Translations under genes and position numbers: made by a program
The notes under the pieces: generated by a model
Told to the model about the DNA's origin: nothing
The model's input: the letters and a program-made list of their open reading frames with translations, nothing else
Databases searched by the model: none
Assembly (NCBI GenBank): GCA_024304985.1
Contig: JAMWZC010000002.1
Location: 496,001-560,000, forward strand
Length of the DNA: 64,000 nt
From: Paracoccaceae bacterium
Lineage (GTDB): Bacteria > Pseudomonadota > Alphaproteobacteria > Rhodobacterales > Rhodobacteraceae
Reading direction: 5' to 3'
Shown here: piece after piece, positions 52,130-61,500 of the stretch
Numbering within the stretch: the stretch's first letter is position 1
Layout: each line of letters starts with the position of its first letter

Positions 52130-53725
52130 ATGGCTCCCAAAGTTCTCATCTCCGACGAATTGTCCGACGCCGCCGTGCAGATCTTCCGCGACCGCGGGAT
52201 CGACGTCGATTTCCAGCCAAAGCTGGGCAAGGACAAGGACAAGCTGCTGGAAATCATCGGCAATTACGATGGTCTGGCGATCCGTTCGGCCACCAAGGTC
52301 ACCGAAAAGGTGCTTGAAGCCGCGACCAACCTCAAGGTCGTGGGCCGCGCCGGGATCGGTGTCGACAATGTCGACAAGGAAGCCGCCAGCAAGAAGGGCG
52401 TGATCGTCATGAACACGCCTTTCGGCAACATGATCACCACCGCCGAACATGCCATCGCGATGATGTTCGCCGTGGCTCGCCAAATCCCCGAGGCGTCCGC
52501 CTCCACCCATGCGGGCAAGTGGGAAAAGTCGAAATTCATGGGTGTCGAACTGACCGGCAAAACCCTTGGCGTGATCGGCGCGGGCAATATCGGCGGCATC
52601 GTCTGCGACCGGGCACGCGGGCTGCACATGAAGGTGATCGCCTATGATCCCTATCTGTCCGACGAAAAAGCCGCCAAGATGCATGTCGAAAAGGTTGAAC
52701 TGGACGACCTGCTGAAACGCGCCGATTTCATCACCCTGCATGTGCCGCTGACCGATGCCACGCGCAACATTCTCAGCCGTGAGAACCTCGAAAAGACCAA
52801 GCCCGGTGTGCGCATCATCAACTGCGCGCGCGGCGGTCTGGTGGACGAGCAGGCGCTGGCCGACCTGCTGACCTCCGGCCATGTGGCAGGTGCCGCCTTT
52901 GATGTGTTCGCCGAGGAACCGGCCACCGAAAACCCGCTCTTCGGTCTGCCCAATGTGGTCTGCACCCCGCATCTGGGGGCCGCCACGACCGAGGCGCAGG
53001 AAAACGTCGCCCTGCAAGTGGCCGAACAGATGTCGGACTACCTCCTGACCGGGGCCGTGACCAACGCGCTCAACATGCCTTCCGTCACCGCCGAAGAGGC
53101 CAAGGTCATGGGCCCCTGGGTCAAGCTGGCCGGACATCTGGGCAGCTTCATCGGCCAGATGACGGACGAGCCGATCAAGGCGATCAACATCCTGTATGAC
53201 GGTGTCGTGGCCGAAATGAACCTTGCCGCGCTGAATTCTGCCGTGGTGGCGGGTATCATGAAGCGCGTGAACCCGGACGTGAACATGGTCAGCGCGCCCG
53301 TGATTGCCAAGGAACGCGGCATCAAGATCTCGACCACCAATCAGGACAAGTCGGGTGCCTTTGACGGCTATATCAAGGTGACCGTGGTGACCGAAAAGCG
53401 CGAGCGTTCCATCGCGGGCACCGTGTTCAGCGATGGCAAGCCGCGCTTCATCCAGATCAAGGGCATCAACATCGACGCCGAAGTGGGCGCGCATATGCTC
53501 TACACCACGAACGAGGATGTGCCCGGCATCATCGGCACGCTGGGCATGACCATGGGGCAGGCGGGCGTGAACATCGCCAACTTCACCCTTGGCCGTGCCG
53601 CCGCCGGGGGCGAGGCCATCGCCATCCTCTATGTCGATGAGGCGGTGAGCGAGGCTGTCTGCAAGAAGCTGCAGGACACCGGCCTGTTCCAGCAGGTCAA
53701 GCCGCTCGTCTTTGACGTGAACTGA
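52130..53725 (+). CDS. serA: D-3-phosphoglycerate dehydrogenase
   Basis: The 531-residue long-form enzyme starts serine synthesis. The NAD-binding GKTLGVIGAGNIGGIVCDRA and the catalytic block RIINCARGGLVDEQALADLL, VFAEEPATENPLFGLPNVVCTPHLGAATTEA are intact. The allosteric substrate-binding domain (about 325-455) and C-terminal ACT domain (about 455-530; NTGLFQQVKPL-type end) make it a 'type 1' enzyme, subject to serine feedback in other bacteria. AAAGGA lies 9 bp before the ATG. A strong terminator follows. Confidence 0.97.
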   Translation: MAPKVLISDELSDAAVQIFRDRGIDVDFQPKLGKDKDKLLEIIGNYDGLAIRSATKVTEKVLEAATNLKVVGRAGIGVDNVDKEAASKKGVIVMNTPFGNMITTAEHAIAMMFAVARQIPEASASTHAGKWEKSKFMGVELTGKTLGVIGAGNIGGIVCDRARGLHMKVIAYDPYLSDEKAAKMHVEKVELDDLLKRADFITLHVPLTDATRNILSRENLEKTKPGVRIINCARGGLVDEQALADLLTSGHVAGAAFDVFAEEPATENPLFGLPNVVCTPHLGAATTEAQENVALQVAEQMSDYLLTGAVTNALNMPSVTAEEAKVMGPWVKLAGHLGSFIGQMTDEPIKAINILYDGVVAEMNLAALNSAVVAGIMKRVNPDVNMVSAPVIAKERGIKISTTNQDKSGAFDGYIKVTVVTEKRERSIAGTVFSDGKPRFIQIKGINIDAEVGAHMLYTTNEDVPGIIGTLGMTMGQAGVNIANFTLGRAAAGGEAIAILYVDEAVSEAVCKKLQDTGLFQQVKPLVFDVN

Positions 53726-53753
53726 TTACAGTTTTACCGGTTTCGACATATGG

Positions 53754-53781
53754 CGCCGCCCCGGAAACGGGGCGGCGTTTT
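53754..53781 (+). terminator. Intrinsic terminator of serC-serA
   Basis: The arms cgccgccccg and cggggcggcg form a perfect 10-bp stem with a gaaa loop, followed by TTTT. It lies 28 bp after the serA stop and just before the end of a convergent small gene. Confidence 0.9.
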
Positions 53782-53788
53782 GTTGGTC

Positions 53789-54172
53789 TCAGACCGCCAC
53801 GGGCGGCTGCATCCCCTGTCGCAGCACCACGATCAGGAACAGCACCATGGATGCCAGCGTCAACGTCGATCCGATCTTGGCCAGGGTCATGTCCTGCCCT
53901 TGGATCGCCATGACGATACCGGGCACCAGCAGCACCACACCCCCCAGCGCACAGGCCAGATGCAGTTTCGGCAACCCCCCCGCCTGCGCCTCGGGCACAA
54001 GATGATAGTAGAAGGCAAAGATCGACAGTGTGACCCATCCCACAAGGTTCAGATGCGCATGTGCGCCTGACAGCTTGTGGTCGCCTGCGGCCGACATCTG
54101 GATTCCCCAGGCCATGCCGACCAACACCGCGATGATCGCGGCGCAAAGAAAATAGAACGCGATACCCCTCAT
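53789..54172 (-). CDS. Small four-helix membrane protein with a heme-copper-oxidase-like segment
   Basis: The 127-residue protein is almost all membrane helices: residues about 3-25, 40-60, 70-92 and 98-120. The second helix has GAHAHLNLVGWVTLSIFAFYYHLVP, reminiscent of the histidine-bearing helix of heme-copper oxidase subunit I, but one helix and two or three histidines cannot make an oxidase. A short relative may bind heme or copper or may only share ancestry. It is convergent with serA, and the 298 bp on its 5' side show no clear operator. The function is unknown. Similar small proteins occur in alphaproteobacteria, which favours a real gene. Confidence 0.75.
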   Translation of the reverse strand: MRGIAFYFLCAAIIAVLVGMAWGIQMSAAGDHKLSGAHAHLNLVGWVTLSIFAFYYHLVPEAQAGGLPKLHLACALGGVVLLVPGIVMAIQGQDMTLAKIGSTLTLASMVLFLIVVLRQGMQPPVAV

Positions 54173-54470
54173 GTCCTTGTCCTTTCCGTTGTCCGCCCCG
54201 TCGGGCAGATGACGCGTATCGAACCCTTTGACCTCGGAACAGGCCGGACCTCTGCCGCGCCGATGTTGGTTCAGAAACTGGTTACGGGCGTCCCCTGCAT
54301 CACGTGCACCGGATGACAGGGGGCGTCGGCAACATCATGCCGCAACCCGGCGAGTCGGAAAAGATCATCTGCGCGCGCCCTTTTTCGGTGAAATTCGCCG
54401 GGGATGATCCTTTCGGAACAAGCCGATACGCGATATGTCACCCCAGAGGTTCACAACGAAAGACCCTGCG
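54173..54470. other. 298-bp intergenic region between divergent genes, nothing recognised
   Basis: It separates the small membrane-protein gene (-) and the metallophosphoesterase gene (+), so it should contain their promoters. I see no convincing coding frame, palindrome or repeat in it. Confidence 0.6.
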
Positions 54471-55199
54471 ATGGCCCAACCCCTCTATGTGATCGGCGAC
54501 ATTCACGGCGAGATCGCGATGCTGGACACCGCACTGGAGCGTATCGCCGCCGATGGCGGGGCCGATGCGCCGCTGATCAGTCTGGGTGATCTGGTGGATC
54601 GCGGCCCCGACAGCCGCGCGGTGATCGACACATTGATGCAGGGGCAGATGGCGGGGCGTGACTGGACCGTGCTCAAGGGCAATCACGACCGCATGTTCCA
54701 CCGCTATCTTGAAGATGGCCGGATCGACGACCCGCGCATCGTCTCCAAGGTCGACTGGCTCAGCCCGCGTCTGGGTGGCGTGGCCACGCTCGCCGCTTAT
54801 GGGGTATCGCTCGAAGAAGGGCGCGACCCTGCGGATATCCTGCAAGAGGCCCGCGCCGCCGTGCCCGCCGCCCATCTGGCCTTTCTGCAATCCCTGCCTC
54901 TCTACCATCAGCAGGATGACAGGCTTTTCGTCCATGCGGGCATCTCCCCCGGTGTGCCTCTGGCCGATCAGACCGAGGATGATCTTCTCTGGATCCGTGA
55001 CCCTTTTCTCACCTATACGGAGCCGCATCCGATGCTGGTCATACATGGCCATACCGCGCTGGAGGCCCCCGCCCATTATGGCAACCGCATCAATCTGGAC
55101 AGCGGCGCGGGCTATGGTCGCCCCCTGACCGTGGCAGTATTCGAAGGGGATCGCGTCTGGACGCTTGACGCCGACGGTCGCCGCCCTCTGACGCCGTGA
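54471..55199 (+). CDS. PPP-family metallophosphoesterase (serine/threonine protein phosphatase-like)
   Basis: The 242-residue protein has all PPP-type motifs: GDIHGEI (Asp10, His12), LGDLVDRGPDSR (Asp40), GNHDRMF (Asn71, His72) and a late VIHGHTALEAP. These bind two metal ions. Bacterial members dephosphorylate proteins or cleave diadenosine tetraphosphate (ApaH-like); the substrate here is undecided. The start at 54471 was chosen because it begins just before the first motif; 12 upstream codons are in frame. It precedes the thiolase gene by 87 bp. Confidence 0.88.
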   Translation: MAQPLYVIGDIHGEIAMLDTALERIAADGGADAPLISLGDLVDRGPDSRAVIDTLMQGQMAGRDWTVLKGNHDRMFHRYLEDGRIDDPRIVSKVDWLSPRLGGVATLAAYGVSLEEGRDPADILQEARAAVPAAHLAFLQSLPLYHQQDDRLFVHAGISPGVPLADQTEDDLLWIRDPFLTYTEPHPMLVIHGHTALEAPAHYGNRINLDSGAGYGRPLTVAVFEGDRVWTLDADGRRPLTP

Positions 55200-55286
55200 C
55201 GGAACGTTTCGCTGCCCCGGCTTGACTTTGCGGCATCCGGGCGACACCAAACGACTGACCAAATTCACAAAGCGAAGGGGATTCCC

Positions 55287-56462
55287 ATGACCGATATCGT
55301 CATTCTCGACGGCGCACGCACCGCCATCGGCACCTTTGGCGGCGCGCTGGCCGCCGTGCCGCCGACCGAACTGGGCGCCATCGTCGCGCGCGAAGCGCTG
55401 GCCCGGTCCGGGGTCGAGGGCGCGCAGATCGGTCATGTCGTTTTCGGCAATGTGATCAACACCGAACCCAAGGACATGTATCTGTCCCGCGTCGCCGCGA
55501 TGAAGGCGGGCATCCCTGACACCGTGCCTGCGATGAACGTGAACCGCCTGTGTGGATCGGGCGCACAGGCTGTCGTCTCGGTCATTCAGTCTCTGATGTT
55601 GGGCGATGCACAATTCGGTCTGGCCGGCGGGGCGGAAAGCATGAGCCGCGCGCCCTATATCGTGCCGGATCAGCGCTGGGGGGCCAAGATGGGCGATATC
55701 CGCACGCTGGATATGCTCTTGGGCACGCTGAACTGCCCCTTCGGATCGGGTCACATGGGCGTCACGGCGGAAAACGTGGCAGGAGAGCATGAAATCAGCC
55801 GCGCGGATCAGGACGCCTTCGCCATGGAAAGCCAGGTCCGTGCGGCCCGCGCCATTGCCGAGGGGCGTTTCAAGGATCAGATCGTCCCCGTCGAGGTGAT
55901 GGTGAAACGTCAGCCCGTGGCTTTTGACACTGACGAGCATCCCAAGGCCACCAGCCTTGAGGCGTTGGCCGGTCTGAAACCCGTTTTCAAGAAGGACGGC
56001 TCCGTCACCGCAGGCAACGCCTCGGGCATCAATGACGGTGCGGCGGCGATGGTGCTGGCGCGGGCCGAGGCCGCAGAGAAAGCGGGCCTCAAACCCCGCG
56101 CCCGCGTGCTGGGCTATGCTCATGCCGGGGTCCGGCCCGAGGTCATGGGCATTGGCCCGGTCCCCGCGGTCGAGGCGCTTCTGGCCCGCACCGGCCTCAA
56201 GGCCAGCGATTTCGACGTCGTGGAAAGCAACGAGGCTTTCGCGGCGCAGGCCGTGGCCGTCAACCGTGGTCTGGGGCTGGACCCTGCGATCGTGAACCCC
56301 AACGGCGGTGCCATCGCGCTGGGCCATCCGGTCGGCGCGACCGGCGCGATCCTTGTCATCAAGGCCATGGCGGAACTGGAACGTATCGGGGGCAAGCGCG
56401 CGCTGATCACCATGTGCATCGGCGGCGGTCAGGGCATCGCACTGGCCATCGAGCGGATGTAA
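55287..56462 (+). CDS. Acetyl-CoA C-acetyltransferase (thiolase)
   Basis: The 391-residue thiolase has the acylation cysteine Cys89 in NRLCGSGAQAV, His347 in GGAIALGHPVGATGA and the proton-transfer Cys377 in ITMCIGGGQGIAL. Size and the active-site triad fit biosynthetic acetyl-CoA acetyltransferases (PhaA/AtoB type), which condense two acetyl-CoA into acetoacetyl-CoA for PHB or, in reverse, for degradation. No PHB synthase or reductase is nearby, so the direction is undecided. It is convergent with pbpC and shares a perfect inverted repeat at its end. Confidence 0.93.
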   Translation: MTDIVILDGARTAIGTFGGALAAVPPTELGAIVAREALARSGVEGAQIGHVVFGNVINTEPKDMYLSRVAAMKAGIPDTVPAMNVNRLCGSGAQAVVSVIQSLMLGDAQFGLAGGAESMSRAPYIVPDQRWGAKMGDIRTLDMLLGTLNCPFGSGHMGVTAENVAGEHEISRADQDAFAMESQVRAARAIAEGRFKDQIVPVEVMVKRQPVAFDTDEHPKATSLEALAGLKPVFKKDGSVTAGNASGINDGAAAMVLARAEAAEKAGLKPRARVLGYAHAGVRPEVMGIGPVPAVEALLARTGLKASDFDVVESNEAFAAQAVAVNRGLGLDPAIVNPNGGAIALGHPVGATGAILVIKAMAELERIGGKRALITMCIGGGQGIALAIERM

Positions 56463-56469
56463 CCTGACC

Positions 56470-56493
56470 GGAGTAACCCACGCGGGTTACTCC
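56470..56493. terminator. Perfect inverted repeat between thiolase and pbpC
   Basis: The arms ggagtaaccc and gggttactcc form a 10-bp stem around acgc. The pbpC stop codon lies within it. With no T-run on either side it is a weak or Rho-assisted terminator, but its position between convergent genes fits bidirectional termination. Confidence 0.55.
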
Positions 56494-58514
56494 AACACCA
56501 CCCGCACCCGGTCGGCGCGGCCCGCCGCGTCGATCACGGACAGGGTGACGTGGCCCTTGCCCAACCCTTCCAACGCGGCCTCGCGCCGATGCGTGCCCAC
56601 CAGCAGCGGAGTGCCATCGGCCAGCCATGTGAATGGCGGCACCCCGTCGCGCAGCTTCACCGTCAACGCCTGACCTGCCAATGACAGCCGCGCGCCGTCA
56701 GGCGGAAAGGCCAGTCGCGGCGCATCCATTGGCACCGCCCCCCGCGCGCCGAACCGCTGTAGGGGCAGCGGCAGGCTGGCATTGGGCGCGATCAGCGTCT
56801 CGGGCGGCGGTGGCGGCAAAGGGTCGGCCTGCGGCTTCACCCTCTGGAACGCCTGAAACAGCACAGGCGCCGCCACGTCCGCGCCAAGGGCCCCCGGCAC
56901 GGGCGTACCATCCGGTCGCCCGATCCAGACTCCCACCACATGCGCGCCATCAAACCCCACCGCCCATGCATCGCGGTGCCCGTAAGATGTGCCGGTCTTG
57001 TAGGCCAGCCGCATCCGCGCCGCCCCCGGCGGCGGTTCCATTCCCGCCATGATATGCGCCACCTGCCACGCCGCGGCGCGCCCCACGATGCGTTGCGGCG
57101 CGGCCTCCGTTGGACTGGTCCAATAGAGCGGCTCGGCCTGCCCGCCTTGGGCCAGCCCGGCATAAAGCTGCACCAAGCCTTCAAGCGAGACACCCACACC
57201 GCCCAAAGCCACGGCCAGTCCCGCCTGCCCACCGGGCAGCGCCGCCTCGACCCCCGCCCGGCGCAGGGCGGCCATCAGGTTGGCGGGGCCGATCGCCTCG
57301 GTCAGCCGGACCACAGGGATATTCAGCGACAGGCGCAACGCATCGGCCACGCGGATTTCCCCCCGGAACTGCCCGTCGAAATTCTGCGGCGCGTAAGCGC
57401 CAAAGGCCACAGGCCGATCGTCGATCAGCGTGTCGGGATGCGCCAGCCCCCGGTCAAAGGCCAGCGCATAGACCAGCGGTTTCAGGGTCGATCCGGGCGA
57501 TCGCAGCGCCGTGGTCATATCCACAAACCCCTGCCGCGTATCTTGCGAAAGGCCCGCTGACCCGACCGAGGCCAGCACCGCCCCCGTCCTGTGATCCGCG
57601 ACCAGCATCGCGATGGACAACCGCTCACCCATCCCGCGCAGGGCATCGGTTGCCAGATTTTCCAGCTTGCCTTGCAGCCCCGCATCCAGCGTCAGGTCAT
57701 GGCGCACCTGTCCCGGTGAAGCGGCCAGAACACGATCCGCCAGATGCGGCGCGAGGATGGGAAAGGCGATGCGCATGGCGGGCACGGGCTCGCTTTGCGC
57801 CGCCTGCGCGGCCTCCGCGCTGATTACCCCTTGCTGCGCCAGCCGCGACAGAACCCGGTCGCGCGCTGTCCGTGCGGCCTCGGGCGCACGGTCCGGGCGG
57901 CGCGCCACGGGCGATTGCGGCAAAGCCACCAGCAGCGCCGCTTGCGCCGGCGTCAGCCGCGCCGGTTCCTTCCCGAACCACGCCAGAGTGGCCGCCCGCA
58001 GCCCTTCGATATTGCCGCCATAAGGGGCCAACGTCAGATACAGCCCAAGAATCTGATCCTTGCTCAACCGCCGCTCCAGCGCCAGCGCCACCCGCATCTG
58101 CCGCAGCTTGCCGGGCCATGCACCCGTCCCCGTCTCTTCCAGCAGGCGTGCGACCTGCATGGTCAGGGTCGATCCGCCCGACACCACCCGCCGATGCCAC
58201 ACCGCCTGCCCGAAAGCACGGATCAGCGCCAGCGGATCGACACCCGCATGGTCGTGAAACCGCTTGTCCTCATAGGCCAGCAGCATGTTCACGAAACCGG
58301 GGTCCACCTGATCCGGCCCAACTGCCAGCCGCCACCGCCCATCCGCCACCGTATAGGCACGCAGCAAGGCCCCGTGCCGGTCGCGCACTTCGACAGATGT
58401 GGCGGGCAGGGCCGATGGCAGTATCGTGGCGTCGATCCACGCGTCCCCCGCATCCCGCGCCGCCGCCCCAAGGATCAGCAGCGCCGCAACGGCAAAGGGC
58501 CAGAGCCGCCTCAC
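56487..58514 (-). CDS. pbpC: Penicillin-binding protein 1C
   Basis: The 675-residue bifunctional peptidoglycan synthase has an N-terminal membrane anchor (about 3-20). The glycosyltransferase domain carries Glu82 in YEDKRFHDHAGVD, with VVSGGSTLTMQVARLL and SKDQILGLYLT. The transpeptidase domain has Ser342/Lys345 in SPGSTLKPLVY, SLN at 396-398 and KTGTS at 506-510. A C-terminal PBP1C-type BiPBP_C domain follows (FPPDGARLSLAGQALTVKLRDG). The start is GTG at 58514, overlapping the alpha-2-macroglobulin stop by 4 bp (GTGA). The pair is conserved in proteobacteria: A2M is thought to protect the periplasm from host or prey proteases while PBP1C repairs the wall. Confidence 0.95.
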   Translation of the reverse strand: MRRLWPFAVAALLILGAAARDAGDAWIDATILPSALPATSVEVRDRHGALLRAYTVADGRWRLAVGPDQVDPGFVNMLLAYEDKRFHDHAGVDPLALIRAFGQAVWHRRVVSGGSTLTMQVARLLEETGTGAWPGKLRQMRVALALERRLSKDQILGLYLTLAPYGGNIEGLRAATLAWFGKEPARLTPAQAALLVALPQSPVARRPDRAPEAARTARDRVLSRLAQQGVISAEAAQAAQSEPVPAMRIAFPILAPHLADRVLAASPGQVRHDLTLDAGLQGKLENLATDALRGMGERLSIAMLVADHRTGAVLASVGSAGLSQDTRQGFVDMTTALRSPGSTLKPLVYALAFDRGLAHPDTLIDDRPVAFGAYAPQNFDGQFRGEIRVADALRLSLNIPVVRLTEAIGPANLMAALRRAGVEAALPGGQAGLAVALGGVGVSLEGLVQLYAGLAQGGQAEPLYWTSPTEAAPQRIVGRAAAWQVAHIMAGMEPPPGAARMRLAYKTGTSYGHRDAWAVGFDGAHVVGVWIGRPDGTPVPGALGADVAAPVLFQAFQRVKPQADPLPPPPPETLIAPNASLPLPLQRFGARGAVPMDAPRLAFPPDGARLSLAGQALTVKLRDGVPPFTWLADGTPLLVGTHRREAALEGLGKGHVTLSVIDAAGRADRVRVVLE

Positions 58515-61500
58515 TCGCCAACCGTCACGCGGCCCGATGCCGTGGTCGCGCGGTATTCGGGTCGATACATATCCTCGACCAGCGCCGCCGGGTGGTGGAA
58601 CTGACCGGGCGAGATCGCGCGGACGATATAGGCCAGCGTGAACGGCCGATCCGACTGCCAATCCACCGCCGCCAGAAACCGGTCGGCGCGGAACTCGGCA
58701 TGTTCCGCATAGGCCGGGTCCAGCCAATCCAAAGCGGCAACATCGCCCGCGTTCAACAGGTTGGGGTTGTCGATCTCGAACCCTGCGGGCAGCGGATCAT
58801 TCACCATCAGCCGCGCGCCGGTCTCGTCCGCAGGCGTCACGGTCAGCACCGCCACCAGACGGGTGCCGATCCGCACGTCATCCGGCGACAACGGCGCGCC
58901 GTCCAGATCGTAATAGGCGCGTTCGATCCGGTAGCCATAGCCACTGGCCAGCGTCGCCCCCTCGGGCACGCCAAAGGTGGTCAACGTCACCTCCATCGGC
59001 GCGGTCGAGGCGTTGCGCAAGCCAACCGGGGCCAGCGCCAGATCACTGTCGGTCGTCCGCAACACCGGGCCAGAGACGGGCAGTCCGTTCACTTCCAGCC
59101 CCGCTACGGAGGCGTCACGGCTCAGGGCATGGGCCGCCAGCAACGACCACGACGCCTCCTGCGTGGAAAAGGCCCGGCCCGCAGCTCCGATGCGTTGCGC
59201 CAGCGCGCCGGTATCCACCGCGCTGCTTCCCGCCTCGACCGCCAGCGCCAGAACGCCCGCCGTATCGCGCAGCTGCGTGCCGTAATCCGCGCGCCAGACC
59301 GGGGCCTCGGTCCCGCTGGCCGCGTCGATCATCCGCGCTGCGCGGGCAAATAACCGATCCGCCCGCGTCTGATCGCCATAAAGCGCCAGCGCCGCGCCCA
59401 GTTGCGCCGCCGCCAATGGCGTGGCCAGCGCCTCTCCCTTCTGATCGGCGTAATAGCGCAGATCACCCATATTGGCCGCCCCCTCGCGCGCCAGAACCAT
59501 CAGGGCATAGGCCAGATCCTCGCCCCCCTCATCGAAATCCGGGGCAAAGTTGATCCGGTTGCGCAGATTGTCCAAGGCCAGCCGGAACGCCAGTTCGGGC
59601 ACATCATGGCCCGCGGCCCGCGCGCGCGACAACAGGTCGGTGACATAGGCATCCAGCCAGAAATCCCCCGATCCCGCCTGCCACAGCCCGAAACTGCCAT
59701 TGCCCGATTGCCGCGTCAGGATACGGTCCAGACTTTGGTCAATACGGGTGCGGATAGCCTCCGCATCCCCCAAATCCAAGGCGCTGACCATGTCCTGCAT
59801 CGCCAGCAAGGGCATCGTCTGGCTCGCCACCTGCTCGGTGCAGCCATAGGGATAGCGGTCCAGCATCGCCAGCAGAGCGGGTGCATTCAGCCGCGCCAAC
59901 GGCCCTGCGGCCAGCGTCAGCGACCCTGTGCCCTCGCGCAGCCCGTTGAACCGCTCTGGCGACAGGTCCAACCCCTCATCCGGGGCCAGCACCACCCGTT
60001 CGGTCACCGCGACCTCGGGGTCATTGGCGCGCACGGGCAGGGTCAGGGATTTCACCAACTGCCGCCCCTCCGGCGTGGTCAGGGCAACACGGATCACATG
60101 ATCGCCCGGTTGATCCGCCGTCACCGGGATCACGACCACCTGTTTCTCACCCTCCGCAAGCGTCACGCCCGATGGCACAGGGGCCAAGGTCACACCATCG
60201 GCCGTCACGTCCAGACCCATCCGCCCGACCGGACCGCTGGCATGGGTGACCTCCAGCAGCAACCGGCTCTCATCCCCCGGTGCCATGAAACGGGGCAGGC
60301 TCGCGCTGACCACCACCGGATCACGCACCAGAACATCCGCCTCGGCCTGCCCCACGGCGCTGGGCGACCATGCCACGGCCATCAGCCGCACGGTGCCGTT
60401 GAAGGCGGGCAGATCGAACCCGATCACCGCGCGCCCATCCGCGCCCACGGTGACGGGACCGCTGAAAAAGGCAAGCAGGTCCTCGGTCGGCGGCGGCGAT
60501 TGCAACCGCATCCCCGCGCCTGCATCCCCGCCGGATCGCACCTGCCCCATGGCCCCGTTCAGACTGTCGATCAGGCGGCCATAGACATCGCGCAATTCCA
60601 TCCCCAGACGCCGCTGCCCGAAGTAATGGGCGGATGGGTCAGGGCTGTCGAAACCCGTCAGGTTCAGGATACCCAGATCAACAGCCGCCAGCGTGACATG
60701 GGCCATCTCGTCCTGCGTTATGCCATCCACTTGCACGGCAACTTCCAGAGGCCCGCGCGGGTCGGCGGCCTCTGGCGCGTCGATGCTGACGGACAGTTGC
60801 CGCGCGCCGGGATCAACGCCCGCATGGGCCAGCCCCAGCGCCCGTGTGGGCATCCGCCCCGCCGCCGCATCCATTGGCCGGATCACGGTCGCGGTGACAT
60901 AGGCCCCCGCGCCCCAATCATCAGTGACGGTCAGGGGGATCAGCGTCTCGCCCTCGGCAACCGCGACCGTCTGCATCGAGATCAGGCGGCTCGACATCAC
61001 CGCGACACTGGCAATCCCCGCATGACGCGGCACGATCCGCAGCATCGCGGTTTCGCCGCTGCGATAAGCGGGCTTGTCCAAGGACAGTTCCAGCAGATCA
61101 GGCGTCGTGGCGGTATCCGCAGGCGCATACCAGCCAGCGTCGAACCCGGTCGAGGAGGCGGCATAGACCCCCTCCCGCGTCTCGACCACCAGTTCGTATT
61201 GCCCCCAGTCCACCGGGGTCGCAATCTCCAGAGGTTCGGTCCCAAGCACAGCCTCGCCTTGGTCGATGCGGGTCCGTGTGGTGATCGGCTCCCATTGCCA
61301 TTCGCCGAATTGCTGATACCATTGATAACGCGTCTCGACCCGGTTCACGCTCCAGCGAACGGGCAGAGGGGCAGGGGTCAGATCGGGTGACAACCCGATG
61401 ATGCGAAAGATGGCTTCGGCCCCCTCCGGCAGCGCGCCATCGAACAGCGGGCGGATGCCGATCATCGGCGTGTCGGGGGTCAGCGCACGGGTCAACTCAC

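Noticed and set aside
54212-54316. Short open frame in the spacer before the metallophosphoesterase gene
   Set aside because: No ribosome-binding site and no recognisable sequence; it lies where promoters for two divergent genes are expected.
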